A stretch of 64,000 nucleotides of DNA from Solobacterium sp. (GTDB lineage: Bacteria; Bacillota_I; Bacilli_A; Erysipelotrichales; Erysipelotrichaceae). The notes under the pieces were generated by a model. That model was given only the letters and a program-made list of their open reading frames with translations. It was not told where the DNA came from and did no database searches. Made by a program: the position numbers and the translations under genes. Where the stretch lies: contig JAFUFO010000036.1 of NCBI GenBank assembly GCA_017469885.1, positions 1 through 64,000 on the forward strand, written 5' to 3'. Shown one piece after another: positions 51,190 through 59,781 of this stretch (position 1 is its first letter; each line of letters begins with the position of its first letter).

Positions 51190-51936
51190 TAACCACCCGT
51201 AAAACGGGTGGTTTGCTCTGAGGCTATAAGCCTCTGAATGCAAGCCAGCGTCTCAAGGCGCTGGCTTTTCCATACTCACGTATGTCGAAGCCACCTTTGT
51301 TATTACAACCGTGGCCGGCCGTAAACGGCCTTATTATCTTTTCCTGTTCGGATTCTCTTTTCTGATCTGCTTGTCTTCCCCGAACGGATCTTCATACTCT
51401 CTCACGCTCAGTTTGTCCTTCGCAATATCATCTTTTTCCTGATCCTGTATGTACTTTCTGACTGTCGCTTCATTCAGTCCGACCGTACTCACATAATATC
51501 CATCTGCCCAAAAGTGTCTGTTGCCAAATTTGTACTTTAAGTTCCCGTGTTTTTCGAAGATCATCATCGACAGCTTTCCCTTCAGATATCCCATGAAACT
51601 GCTTACCGAAATCTTCGGTGGTATCGACACCAGTATGTGCACATGGTCTGGCATCATATGCCCTTCGATTATCTCCACTCCCTTGTATGCACATAGTCTC
51701 TTGATGTACTCTGCGATATCTCTCCGCAGCTGATTGTAAATTATCTTTCTTCTGTACTTTGGAGTGAACACGATATGGTATCTTGTATAATACTTTGTGT
51801 GCCAATGAATCGTACTTCTTGGCCATATTAAACACCTCATCTTTCTATTCTGGTGACTTCGACACTCACCAGCTTAGTCAGATGGGGTGCTTCTTTCTAC
51901 AAGAAGCACCTGCCTTCCACCTGCCTAGCAGGTGGT
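51190..51936 (-). mobile_element. IS200/IS605-type insertion sequence (tnpA only; ends approximate)
   Basis: A Y1-HUH tnpA flanked by strong subterminal hairpins, as expected for this family, which transposes as single-stranded DNA. Right-end side (low coordinates): 51191-51213, 51220-51234, 51242-51267, 51317-51330. Left-end side: 51850-51872, 51886-51910, 51917-51935. No tnpB is present. The hairpin at 51191-51213 may instead be the terminator of the prsA-like pair. The element sits between that pair and the hit gene. Confidence 0.75.
51334..51826 (-). pseudogene. tnpA: IS200-type transposase TnpA, frameshifted near its N-terminus
   Basis: The minus-strand reading frame from ATG 51824-51826 gives the normal start MAKKYDSLAH, with AGGTG upstream. 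The rest (TKYYTRYHIVFTPKYRR...) is in a different frame. The break lies at a CACACA run (51796-51801): one more CA unit would restore MAKKYDSLAHTKYY. Downstream, the HUH motif (PDHVHIL) and the catalytic Tyr region (STVGLNEATVRKYIQDQE) are intact. An in-frame ATG at 51838-51840 could produce an altered N-terminus, so residual expression cannot be excluded. Confidence 0.75.
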
Positions 51937-52015
51937 TTTATTGTTTCGCGCAATTCACTCTTCCTTTTATTTGTTATCTCCAGCGTGCGCTCAACTGTCC
52001 ACCAGGACGAACAGG

Positions 52016-52044
52016 AACGCCGAAGAGATTCGGCGTTTTCTTTT
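52016..52044 (+). terminator. Plus-strand terminator upstream of hit
   Basis: A 9-bp stem AACGCCGAA/TTCGGCGTT followed by TTTTCTTTT. If the IS200-type element was inserted in the 3' region of the prsA-like pair, this may be that pair's original terminator. Confidence 0.75.
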
Positions 52045-52053
52045 GCGCAGCGG

Positions 52054-52059
52054 TATAAT
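52054..52059 (+). promoter_or_regulatory. -10 box of hit
   Basis: TATAAT at 52054-52059, followed by GGAGG (52066-52070) and the ATG at 52078. No convincing -35 is seen because the preceding bases belong to a terminator hairpin. Confidence 0.5.
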
Positions 52060-52077
52060 GAATCCGGAGGTAAAACC

Positions 52078-52473
52078 ATGTGCATTTTCTGCGATATCAT
52101 TGACCATAAGATTCCTTCATCCGTCGTCTATGAGGACGATCAGGTTCTTGCCATTCTGGACATCTCACAGGTTACGCGCGGTCATACGATCGTCATGCCG
52201 AAGCACCACACACCAAATGTTGTGGAGGCAGATGATGAAACTGTCCGTACAGTTTTTGCGGCAGCGGCGAAGGTTGCCCGTTTTCTGAAAGAAAAAACCG
52301 GCTGTGCCGGTGTAAATCTTCTCAATAACTGCGGAGAAGCAGCCGGTCAGACCGTCGATCATCTGCATGTTCATGTCATTCCGCGTTATGGAGAATCCGA
52401 TGCGATTCAGGTCGCATTCAACCCTTCAGAGCCGCAGGATCTTGCGGAAGTTCTGGCTTCCATCAAAGGCTGA
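52078..52473 (+). CDS. hit: HIT family nucleotide-binding hydrolase
   Basis: A 131-residue histidine-triad protein of the Fhit/HinT group, which hydrolyses nucleoside phosphoramidates or dinucleoside polyphosphates. It begins MCIFCDIIDHKIPSS and the triad is in DHLHVHVIPRY. The start at 52078 is supported by GGAGG 8 bases upstream; longer in-frame forms would read through the terminator at 52016-52044. Monocistronic. Confidence 0.94.
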   Translation: MCIFCDIIDHKIPSSVVYEDDQVLAILDISQVTRGHTIVMPKHHTPNVVEADDETVRTVFAAAAKVARFLKEKTGCAGVNLLNNCGEAAGQTVDHLHVHVIPRYGESDAIQVAFNPSEPQDLAEVLASIKG

Positions 52474-52479
52474 TTCAAT

Positions 52480-52518
52480 CAAAAAACAATCTGAGCTGTT
52501 ACTCAGATTGTTTTTTTA
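52480..52518. terminator. Bidirectional terminator between hit and gatD
   Basis: A 12-bp perfect stem AAACAATCTGAG/CTCAGATTGTTT with a 6-base loop, with T-runs in both directions. Confidence 0.9.
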
Positions 52519-53242
52519 TTCCCATTCTTCCCAGCATGGTTTCCCGGGCACGGGTTTCAAACGTATCGTCCAGTTCAGAGAGTGTCACAGTGCCGTAATT
52601 GCGCCGCAGTCCACGCATCAGTACGAGATCGGCGATACGCGGATTCTTTGGCAGCAGCGGACCATGCATATAGGTTGCGGCAACCTGATCGTTGACGAAT
52701 CCTTCAAAGGCACTCTGGTATTCATTTCCATGCCCTTTCAGGACCCTGCCGAGCGGTGTAGTCACTCCTCTTGTCTGACCGCCATGGTTTTCAAATCCTA
52801 CCGCATTGAATGTCTCGTGATCCATGGTCACTTCAATGGCAATATTGCCGATGCAGCGATGATCCCGATCAGAAGCTTCCGTATAGTAATCAAAGAAATC
52901 CAGGCATGGAACCGTCTTGCCGTCCTGATCTTTATAATATTTGCCGAACATCTGATAGCCGCCGCAGATCAGAAGAAATGCCGTGCCGCTTTTCATCGCC
53001 TGCTCGATACCAGCACGTCTCGAAAGCAGATCCTCAAAGATCAGACTCTGTTCACGGTCAGCGCCGCCGCCGAGGAAAAAGATATCGTAATCCTCAATCG
53101 TACGGGCTTCGCCGATGCCGCACGTATCGACTGTCACATCAATGCCGCGCTTCTCACAGCGGGTCTTCAGCACCTGGATATTGCCTTTGTCGCCATAGAG
53201 ATCCATCAGGTCGTGATACATCCATAATATGTTCAGTTTCAT
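52499..53242 (-). CDS. gatD: Lipid II isoglutaminyl synthase, glutaminase subunit GatD
   Basis: A 247-residue CobB/CobQ-like class I amidotransferase. The nucleophile Cys is in LLICGGYQMFG (about 94) and the His in TYMHGPLLPKNP (about 190). With MurT it amidates the alpha-carboxyl of D-Glu in lipid II to D-isoglutamine, supplying ammonia from glutamine. ATGA overlap with murT. It is last in the glycolipid-murT-gatD run. Confidence 0.94.
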   Translation of the reverse strand: MKLNILWMYHDLMDLYGDKGNIQVLKTRCEKRGIDVTVDTCGIGEARTIEDYDIFFLGGGADREQSLIFEDLLSRRAGIEQAMKSGTAFLLICGGYQMFGKYYKDQDGKTVPCLDFFDYYTEASDRDHRCIGNIAIEVTMDHETFNAVGFENHGGQTRGVTTPLGRVLKGHGNEYQSAFEGFVNDQVAATYMHGPLLPKNPRIADLVLMRGLRRNYGTVTLSELDDTFETRARETMLGRMGIKKQSE

Positions 53243-54558
53243 TTATGACGGCTCCCTTCCTGTTTTCTCAGAACGGCACGTGTGGAATGAAGCGCCGTAT
53301 AGGTGGAAATGACATGGCTTTCCAGATTCGCCTCATCAAGCCAGCGAATCGCATCCCGGGCATTCTCAATGACCATGACCCGATCTTCCAGACCTTCATA
53401 TTTCAGCCGGAGTGCCATATCATATGGCCGTGTTCCGGAACAGATGATGGTCTTTACCGAGGGATCATTCAGACGTTCAAAATGCGCATCCCAGATCCAC
53501 GATACATCATGTCCATCCTGGTCGTTGTCATTCAGAAAGATACAGATGTTTTTATCGCCGGGCTGCCCAAGAATGAATTTCATGACTTCATTGGCACCGG
53601 TCGGATTCTTGATCAGATTGATCGTGCAGGGCCGGCTCAGCTGGAACACTTCATTCCGTCCCTCCTTGAGCACATAATTCCGGAAGACCGTATCCGCTGC
53701 GGATACGTCTCTTCCCATCACATTCATGAGACAGAGTACAGAGGCGCAGTTATAAACACCATAGATCGAATTTACAAAGGAATGATAGGTCTTCCCCTGT
53801 GCTTCAAAGGATGCGTTGTCAAAGTCCACATTCGTCACCGTAAGATCCGGTTTGATTTCGCCGAATCCGTCATACGGACAGTGAAAGCGGCCGATATGGG
53901 AATACTGATAATAGGAATAACTGAGCGGTCTGCCGCAGCGCGGGCAGAATTTTCCTTCCCCTGCTTCATCGGAAATCGTGCGGGACCGCAGTGTCTCGTT
54001 CACCGAGAAGTAATGGACACGCGCTTTTTCCGCCGCATCGCCAAGACGGAGAACATTCGGATCATCTCCATTCAGAATCAGGTCTCCTTCAAAGTCTTTC
54101 ACCAGTTCGATCATCTTGCGGATAATGGTTTCCATCTCTCCGGCACGGTCGAGCTGATCGCGGAAGAAATTGGTGATCACGAGCGCAGTCGGATGAAGCG
54201 CATGAAACTGCCGGTACAGGGTCAGCTCATCAACTTCCAGAACCACCGCATCACCTATCACATGGAAGCGATCATCACAGTTTGCGGCAAGCGTCGTCGC
54301 AATGCCGACATTGAGATTATCCCCGCGGTGATTATTCACCACCTTCATTCCGGACTGACGCAGTGACTCTGCGATCAGATTGGATGTGGTCGTCTTGCCG
54401 TTGGTTCCGGATACGAGAATGACGTGCTCCGGCATCTGCATCTTTTCGATGAACTTTGGGTCCATCTTAAGCGCCAGTACACCGGGCAGCGAACCGCCGC
54501 GTCCTGCCCCGGCAAGAATGGAATGGATCCGTTTTACAAGTCTGAGACGGATATCCAT
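53239..54558 (-). CDS. murT: Lipid II isoglutaminyl synthase, Mur-ligase subunit MurT
   Basis: A 439-residue Mur-ligase-like protein. ATP motif SGTNGKTTTSNL near residues 48-59, then NHRGDNLNVGIATTL. The Cys4 zinc ribbon inserted in the central domain (CPRCGRPLSYSYYQYSH...CPYDG; last Cys pair partly changed, with CPYD in place of CPxC) is typical in position. The C-terminal DUF1727 domain carries the catalytic Asp in LNDNDQDGHDVSWIWD. It activates lipid II D-Glu for amidation by GatD. Confidence 0.94.
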   Translation of the reverse strand: MDIRLRLVKRIHSILAGAGRGGSLPGVLALKMDPKFIEKMQMPEHVILVSGTNGKTTTSNLIAESLRQSGMKVVNNHRGDNLNVGIATTLAANCDDRFHVIGDAVVLEVDELTLYRQFHALHPTALVITNFFRDQLDRAGEMETIIRKMIELVKDFEGDLILNGDDPNVLRLGDAAEKARVHYFSVNETLRSRTISDEAGEGKFCPRCGRPLSYSYYQYSHIGRFHCPYDGFGEIKPDLTVTNVDFDNASFEAQGKTYHSFVNSIYGVYNCASVLCLMNVMGRDVSAADTVFRNYVLKEGRNEVFQLSRPCTINLIKNPTGANEVMKFILGQPGDKNICIFLNDNDQDGHDVSWIWDAHFERLNDPSVKTIICSGTRPYDMALRLKYEGLEDRVMVIENARDAIRWLDEANLESHVISTYTALHSTRAVLRKQEGSRHK

Positions 54559-54560
54559 GA

Positions 54561-55496
54561 CTATTTCCCTGCCTTATAGAACTGCCGGTTCTCAAATGCG
54601 AACATCTTCGGGGTCCAGTTTCCGGGTTTCACCTGTGACAGTGCCTGGCTCAGGGAATTCATGCGTGCATCCATGTTGTCGATCAGGAACAGCGCTTCCG
54701 CTTCCGGAATGGCCGGAAGCACCGGAGAACCGAATTCATGCTTGCCGTGATGAGAAAGAATCATATGCCTCAGAAGCAGCGTTTCATTTTTATCACTGAG
54801 CCCAAGCTCCTGGGCAGTCTCCACAAGCCATCCGTGGCCGATGGAAATATGACCGGTCAGTTTGCCTTCCAGCGTATATTCATTCGATACAAGACCGCCG
54901 AGTTCAGCGATTTTGCCCATATCATGAACGAGCACGCCGGAGATTAACAGATCACGGTCGAGAACCGGATACTGGGCTGCGATATGTTCCGCAAGATTCG
55001 CCATCCCGACGGTATGTTCCGCAAGGCCTCCGAGATAGTTGTGATGAATCCGGGAAGCGGCCGGATAATCAAAGAATGTCTTTCCGACCTTTTTGTACAT
55101 TGCTTCCACAAGCGTGCGGAGTGTTTCGTTCTGAATGGAACGGACATAGCCGGCAATCTGTGCCTTCAGCTCGCTGACTGCCACCGGGCTTGCCATGACA
55201 AATTCGCTGAGATCAATGTCATTCTGATCAAGATCCCGGATGGAATTGATCCGAAGCTGAAGTGCGTTGTTGTAGTCGAGCACTTCAAACATGAGCTGTT
55301 CCACATGTCCGGGAACTGCGGCCGCAATATCTTCCGGAGAAGCATCCCAGAGTTTTCCGTCAATCGTGCCGGAATCATCCTGCAGAACGAGGCTGAGATA
55401 CGGGGAGCCCTTCTGTGTTACGCCCTTGAGCACATTCTTCACCAGAAGGTTCATCGTATACCGTTCTTTTTCCCGAAATTCCTTTACCTTTGTCAT
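54561..55496 (-). CDS. yhaM: 3'-5' exoribonuclease YhaM
   Basis: A 311-residue nuclease with an N-terminal OB-fold (about 15-95, GSPYLSLVLQDDSGTIDGKLWD) and an HD phosphohydrolase domain (HHNYLGGLAEHT, VHDMGKIAEL, SHHGKHEFGSP). It degrades RNA, and DNA in some species, from the 3' end. Start at 55496 (MTKVKEF) with GGAG 8 bases upstream; it overlaps the fusion gene stop by ATGA. A nuclease in a lipid/wall operon is unusual, but RecX-YhaM adjacency gives a nucleic-acid pair. Confidence 0.93.
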   Translation of the reverse strand: MTKVKEFREKERYTMNLLVKNVLKGVTQKGSPYLSLVLQDDSGTIDGKLWDASPEDIAAAVPGHVEQLMFEVLDYNNALQLRINSIRDLDQNDIDLSEFVMASPVAVSELKAQIAGYVRSIQNETLRTLVEAMYKKVGKTFFDYPAASRIHHNYLGGLAEHTVGMANLAEHIAAQYPVLDRDLLISGVLVHDMGKIAELGGLVSNEYTLEGKLTGHISIGHGWLVETAQELGLSDKNETLLLRHMILSHHGKHEFGSPVLPAIPEAEALFLIDNMDARMNSLSQALSQVKPGNWTPKMFAFENRQFYKAGK

Positions 55497-57487
55497 ACAT
55501 TCCACTCCATTTCATCGAGGATCACATAGATATCCTCCGCATTATATCCCTGTGCACTGCAGTAACGGTACACCGTATTGCGGAGCTTTGTGCCCTCGTA
55601 TTTCTTCTCATACCGCTTTTTGGCCTTTGCGGCGCATTTCCGGAGATTATCAAGTTCCTCTTTGTTGTCTTCACGGAAGTCAAACTCCGCAATCACCGCG
55701 TCTGCCACTTCACTGCTGTATCCCTTCGCAATCAGTCTGGCCTTGAGTTTGTTCTGTTTCATCCGCTGACTGGTATCCGGAAGTGTGCGCGCAGAACGTC
55801 TGGCGAATGCCATCGCATCTTCATATTCTGTATCCGGCTGTTCTTCCAGCATGGAATTGATCATCTCCAGCGGAATGCCTTTTTTCCGAAGTTCCCGGAT
55901 CATCCGCTCCTTGCCGAAGAGCGCCAGTTTCATCCGCGAGATGTTTTCAGCGCAATAGCGCTCATCGTCAATGTATCCCTTGAGTTCAAGCCGTTCAACG
56001 ATCTCATTGACCGTCTCGATATCACAGCTGGTATTGCGCGTCAGCCAGTCATAGATTTCCTTGCGGGTCCTGTCCTTGACCGCAATGCGTCGCATACAGC
56101 TTCGCCATGCACGTACCGCATCCTGTTTGCGGCGGATGCGTTCCACCGTGGATGCGGAAAGACGCATTCCCTTTCGGATTCCCTCGTTGTAGTAATCGTC
56201 CAGGGACATCATCAGACGGATATCTTCCCCGGCCCCATGTTTCATGTTTCCAAGATAGATCTGAACGATATCTTCCTTTACCTGTACGTCTTCCACGACA
56301 AGCATGTGCTCATACAGATCAATTGCACGTTCATATACATGCAATGCCCGTTCATAGAACACCTCGGAACTTAACGGCTGAACCTGTTTCAGCACCTGTT
56401 CTTTCATTTCGGATAGCTTTGTTTCCGGAAGCTGTTCCACTTTCAGAAGAATACGGCTCAGATCTTCCGCATCCTTAAAATAGTATCCCGTCTTCCCGTC
56501 GATCAGAAGTTCTTCCAAAACGACATCCTTACGGGCAAGCAGCGGCAGTCCTGCCGCCATCGCCTCGACAAATGTCATGCCCTGGGTTTCGGACAGACTT
56601 GCGCTCACGAAAAAGTCAGCACTGCGGTAATAGTCCGCAACTTCAGGAGCCGGCTTCGGTCCGGCAAACAGCACATTGGTAATCTGTTCTTTCTCTGCAT
56701 AGGCCTTCAGACGGTCAAGATCCGGTCCGCCTCCGACAATAAGCAGACGCAGGGAACAGCCCTTCTTCTTTGCGGCCGCAAAGCCATCGATCACAATGTC
56801 CAGCGCTTTCTCTTCAGCGATTCTTCCAAGATAGATGGCAAGCCGCTCATCCGGACGGACTCCAAATGCATTGCGGATCTCTGCGGTCCGTTCCGGCAGC
56901 TGTTTCTCCGGGGAAAACTGTTCAAGCTGAAGACCCGTCGGAACGACATGGATCTCTGACGTCACGTGATAGCATTCCAGCAGTTTCTTGGTCTTCTCAC
57001 TGGGCGCGATCACAGCGGCTGAACTGTCCGACATGAACTTGGAAAACCAGCCGACTGCTTTTTTCACCTGGGCATCAAACCGGTCGGAATTCAGCAGGTT
57101 GATGTAATGGGTGTAATCCTCATAGGAGGTATGATAGGTGCTCACCAGCGGAATGTTCAGCTGCTTGGCGCAGAACCGCGCAAAAATACCGACGCCGAAT
57201 TCGGTCTGTACATGAATGACATCGAGATCGAGTGCCCGGATCTCATTCAGTGCATTGATATGAAACGGAGTTGTGACCGCATAGCCGTACAGACGCTTTA
57301 CCGTAACACCGGCAAGCCGAAGCACATCATGGTCCTCATTCCACTTTGCCCATCCTGTACCCGGACGGGTTGCGACAACATAAACATCATGTCCATGTTT
57401 CTTCAATTCGCGGAAAAGAATGTAGGTGGAATTGGCAACGCCGTTGAGATCCGGCGGAAATGTATCTGAAAATAATCCGATTCTCAT
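55493..57487 (-). CDS. Fusion: GT4 diacylglycerol glucosyltransferase-like domain + RecX
   Basis: A 664-residue open frame with two complete proteins. Residues 1-395 form a GT-B family 4 enzyme of the alMGS/LafA/UgtP-like type that glucosylates diacylglycerol (LFSDTFPPDLNGVANST, STYHTSYEDYTHY, VPTGLQLEQFSP, and the E-x7-E pair in SLSETQGMTFVEAM, E300/E308). Residues about 396-664 are a full-length RecX, the RecA modulator, with three-helix repeats (LKGYIDDERYCAENISRMK, GKERMIRELRKKGIP, LIAKGYSSEVADAVI). No stop, no internal start with a good site at the joint. The gene lies between a LafC-like gene and yhaM, with ATGA overlaps on both sides. Confidence 0.9.
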   Translation of the reverse strand: MRIGLFSDTFPPDLNGVANSTYILFRELKKHGHDVYVVATRPGTGWAKWNEDHDVLRLAGVTVKRLYGYAVTTPFHINALNEIRALDLDVIHVQTEFGVGIFARFCAKQLNIPLVSTYHTSYEDYTHYINLLNSDRFDAQVKKAVGWFSKFMSDSSAAVIAPSEKTKKLLECYHVTSEIHVVPTGLQLEQFSPEKQLPERTAEIRNAFGVRPDERLAIYLGRIAEEKALDIVIDGFAAAKKKGCSLRLLIVGGGPDLDRLKAYAEKEQITNVLFAGPKPAPEVADYYRSADFFVSASLSETQGMTFVEAMAAGLPLLARKDVVLEELLIDGKTGYYFKDAEDLSRILLKVEQLPETKLSEMKEQVLKQVQPLSSEVFYERALHVYERAIDLYEHMLVVEDVQVKEDIVQIYLGNMKHGAGEDIRLMMSLDDYYNEGIRKGMRLSASTVERIRRKQDAVRAWRSCMRRIAVKDRTRKEIYDWLTRNTSCDIETVNEIVERLELKGYIDDERYCAENISRMKLALFGKERMIRELRKKGIPLEMINSMLEEQPDTEYEDAMAFARRSARTLPDTSQRMKQNKLKARLIAKGYSSEVADAVIAEFDFREDNKEELDNLRKCAAKAKKRYEKKYEGTKLRNTVYRYCSAQGYNAEDIYVILDEMEWNV

Positions 57488-58551
57488 CTTCTCTCCTTCT
57501 GCGCAAAAGCCTGATCCAGCGCCGCAGCACGGCGGACTTTGGAAATCAGATAAACGAGGCCGCCGGCGATCATATCAAAATAATACGTCATAAACCGCCA
57601 CAACAGCATCGTAGGACGTACATTCACACTGCCGAGTACTACGCGGAACATTACAAGGAAGGTTGCCTCAGTTCCGCCGCTGGCACCAGGGAGCGGGATA
57701 AATGCATTTATCATCGCTACAAATGACGCAAGCGTAAGCATATCAAGAAACATGGCCGGAGTAACCGGAAAATGCAGTGCCTTGGCGGACATATACGGCA
57801 CGGAATAAAACAGCATCAGACGTATGAAGTGTGTCAGACAGACCTTCGCCACCATCGGCTTATGATTGGAAAGCTGATCCACTTCCTTCTGAAAGCGGCT
57901 TAACTGTTCATCCAGTCCGTTCAGCACCTTTTCCCGGTCTTTGATCAGATGAAGCTTCGCGCCGATCTCAATCCCCTTTGTGGTAAGCCAGGTATAGACA
58001 CGCGGAAATTTGACAAACGCCCACAGGGATACGATCACCGCCGCATTTACGGCAAATCCAAGCAGAACGACCACAAGAAACTCACGGAATTTCACATAAA
58101 AATAGCTGAACTTGAGCAGAAGCAGCACAAAGACCGAGGCAACCATGGTGGACTGAAAGAGAATGAAATTCATCCACAGTACACCTGCCGATTCCGATAC
58201 CGGAACGCCCTGTCTTCGGAACAGGAATACCTGGGCAAACTGACCGCCGCTTGAACTCGGTGTGATCTGATTGAAAAAGCCTCCGACAAACGCATTTTCA
58301 ATTCCGTCCGCAAGCGAATACTCTGGACGGGAAAGGTTTGCCTCAAGCTTCAGCGCATAGCCGTTGAGAACACGGAACATCAGCATCGCCGCCATGATTA
58401 AAACAAGCCATAACTTGTCTGCATTCTTCAGCCGGTCAAATACTTCCGTGGGATTATCACGGACCGTAAGATACACGACCAGAAGCGAAAGACCGATGAT
58501 AAGCGCAATATTAAAAACGTAGTTTGAAAACAGACGCTTCAGTTTGTTCAT
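57484..58551 (-). CDS. Lysylphosphatidylglycerol synthase transmembrane-domain (LafC/flippase-like) protein
   Basis: A 355-residue polytopic membrane protein of the LPG_synthase_TM/UPF0104 family, with about eight hydrophobic helices. The conserved GGFFNQITPSSSGGQFAQVF and PLPGASGGTEATFLV motifs mark the family's flippase-like core. It lacks the cytosolic aminoacyl-transferase domain of MprF. Homologous genes accompany glycolipid and lipoteichoic-acid anchor glycosyltransferases (LafC in Listeria). It overlaps the fusion gene by 4 bases. Likely role: handling or flipping glycolipid. Confidence 0.85.
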   Translation of the reverse strand: MNKLKRLFSNYVFNIALIIGLSLLVVYLTVRDNPTEVFDRLKNADKLWLVLIMAAMLMFRVLNGYALKLEANLSRPEYSLADGIENAFVGGFFNQITPSSSGGQFAQVFLFRRQGVPVSESAGVLWMNFILFQSTMVASVFVLLLLKFSYFYVKFREFLVVVLLGFAVNAAVIVSLWAFVKFPRVYTWLTTKGIEIGAKLHLIKDREKVLNGLDEQLSRFQKEVDQLSNHKPMVAKVCLTHFIRLMLFYSVPYMSAKALHFPVTPAMFLDMLTLASFVAMINAFIPLPGASGGTEATFLVMFRVVLGSVNVRPTMLLWRFMTYYFDMIAGGLVYLISKVRRAAALDQAFAQKERR

Positions 58552-58584
58552 ACGCAGATAATTATACTATTAATCGTTGCTTTC

Positions 58585-59622
58585 TCAACACGACGCAAGC
58601 TGCTCGTCACTTACAGTTTCATCTTTCAGAACCGCCTCATAAACGCATTTCAGCTGCCGTCCGATCCGTTCGATGGAACGCGCTTCCGCCACGGCGTATC
58701 CCGCGTCTGCGGTGGATGGAATCCGGTGTTCTGCACAGTCTGAAATAAGCCTGACAAAGGAATCGTTATCCGTGCCTTTATAGCAGTTCACACCGTCAAT
58801 CAGCCATGGATCAAATGCGCCGATATCACGGACGATTACCTGCTGGCGGGAAGCCAGTGCCTCAAGAACAACGATTCCTTCTGTCTCTTCGTAAGACGGG
58901 AAAAAGAAGGCTGCCGCATCCTGAAATGCGCCCTGAATAATCGGGCCTTTTACATAGCCTGGAAACAGACAGTTATCCGGATGATGCTCGATCACTTCGT
59001 TGATCTTGTGCGGTACCGCCATCGGTGAGATTTCACCGAACCAGATGAACTGATAGTCCGGCATCCGCTCCGCCACCTCGACGAAATCAAGAATTCCCTT
59101 CCGCACAAACGGGAGACCAACCCCCAGAATGACCTTTTTTCCATCCTGGAGCCGGAAGTAATTGCGGAACGCTTTCACTTTCTCCGCATCCGGCGCAAAC
59201 AGCGACAGATCGATGCCGTTGGAGATCGCATAAATGGGACGTTCAATCCCGTAACCATGAATCAGTCTGCGGGAATACGGCGTCGGTGTGATGATCGCAT
59301 CTCCTTTCGAATACAGTGAAATCAGCCCGTGTTTTACCAGCGGCGAAAGAAGATTGGAAAAAATAAAACTGTTCCGGAAATCTTCTTCCGTACTGTGTGC
59401 ATGATAGATTACTTTTTTGCCGAGCTTGCGGGCGTGGGCAATGATGGAATCACTGTTGATTCCGCAGGTATTGATATGCAGAATATCATAGTCTTCATCC
59501 CACGGATCTGTCGTATATTCAATGCCCTGCGAAGTCAGTGCCGCTTTCTGATGTTCAAATGCCCTTCCGACACCCGAAGTCTGAATCAGGCTCTCGCTTT
59601 CAAAATATAACAGTATTTTCAT
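58585..59622 (-). CDS. CpoA/LafB-like family 4 glycosyltransferase (second sugar of glycolipid)
   Basis: A 345-residue GT-B enzyme. The start KILLYFESESLIQTSGVGRAFEHQ is very like streptococcal CpoA, which adds the second sugar to monoglucosyl-diacylglycerol. Conserved parts include HINTCGINS, YHAHSTEEDFRNSF, ISNGIDLSLFAPD and YEETEGIVVLEALAS. Start at 59622; no good Shine-Dalgarno, and an in-frame start at 59679 adds only a basic extension. It is probably the first gene of the operon with the LafC-like gene and the GT4-RecX fusion. Confidence 0.87.
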   Translation of the reverse strand: MKILLYFESESLIQTSGVGRAFEHQKAALTSQGIEYTTDPWDEDYDILHINTCGINSDSIIAHARKLGKKVIYHAHSTEEDFRNSFIFSNLLSPLVKHGLISLYSKGDAIITPTPYSRRLIHGYGIERPIYAISNGIDLSLFAPDAEKVKAFRNYFRLQDGKKVILGVGLPFVRKGILDFVEVAERMPDYQFIWFGEISPMAVPHKINEVIEHHPDNCLFPGYVKGPIIQGAFQDAAAFFFPSYEETEGIVVLEALASRQQVIVRDIGAFDPWLIDGVNCYKGTDNDSFVRLISDCAEHRIPSTADAGYAVAEARSIERIGRQLKCVYEAVLKDETVSDEQLASC

Positions 59623-59724
59623 ATGCAGTCTATGCGGCAGACAATGGATTCGCCGCAGTTCTATTCTACCGCGTTTCAATCTGTTTTGACTTCTTTACAG
59701 AGGCATGGAATCATCGAAATTCTA

Positions 59725-59754
59725 CAAAAAAACTCTCCCCGGTTACGGGGAGAG
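59725..59754 (-). terminator. Terminator of nifJ
   Basis: A 9-bp stem CTCTCCCCG/CGGGGAGAG with a 4-base loop. The T7 run is on the minus strand. Confidence 0.92.
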
Positions 59755-59781
59755 CTTTCTGCTTTGGTTAACCTGACTGAC

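Noticed and set aside
51190-51330. CRISPR-like repeat array
   Set aside because: The repeated hairpins differ in sequence and spacing; they are IS200-type subterminal structures or terminators, not direct repeats with spacers.
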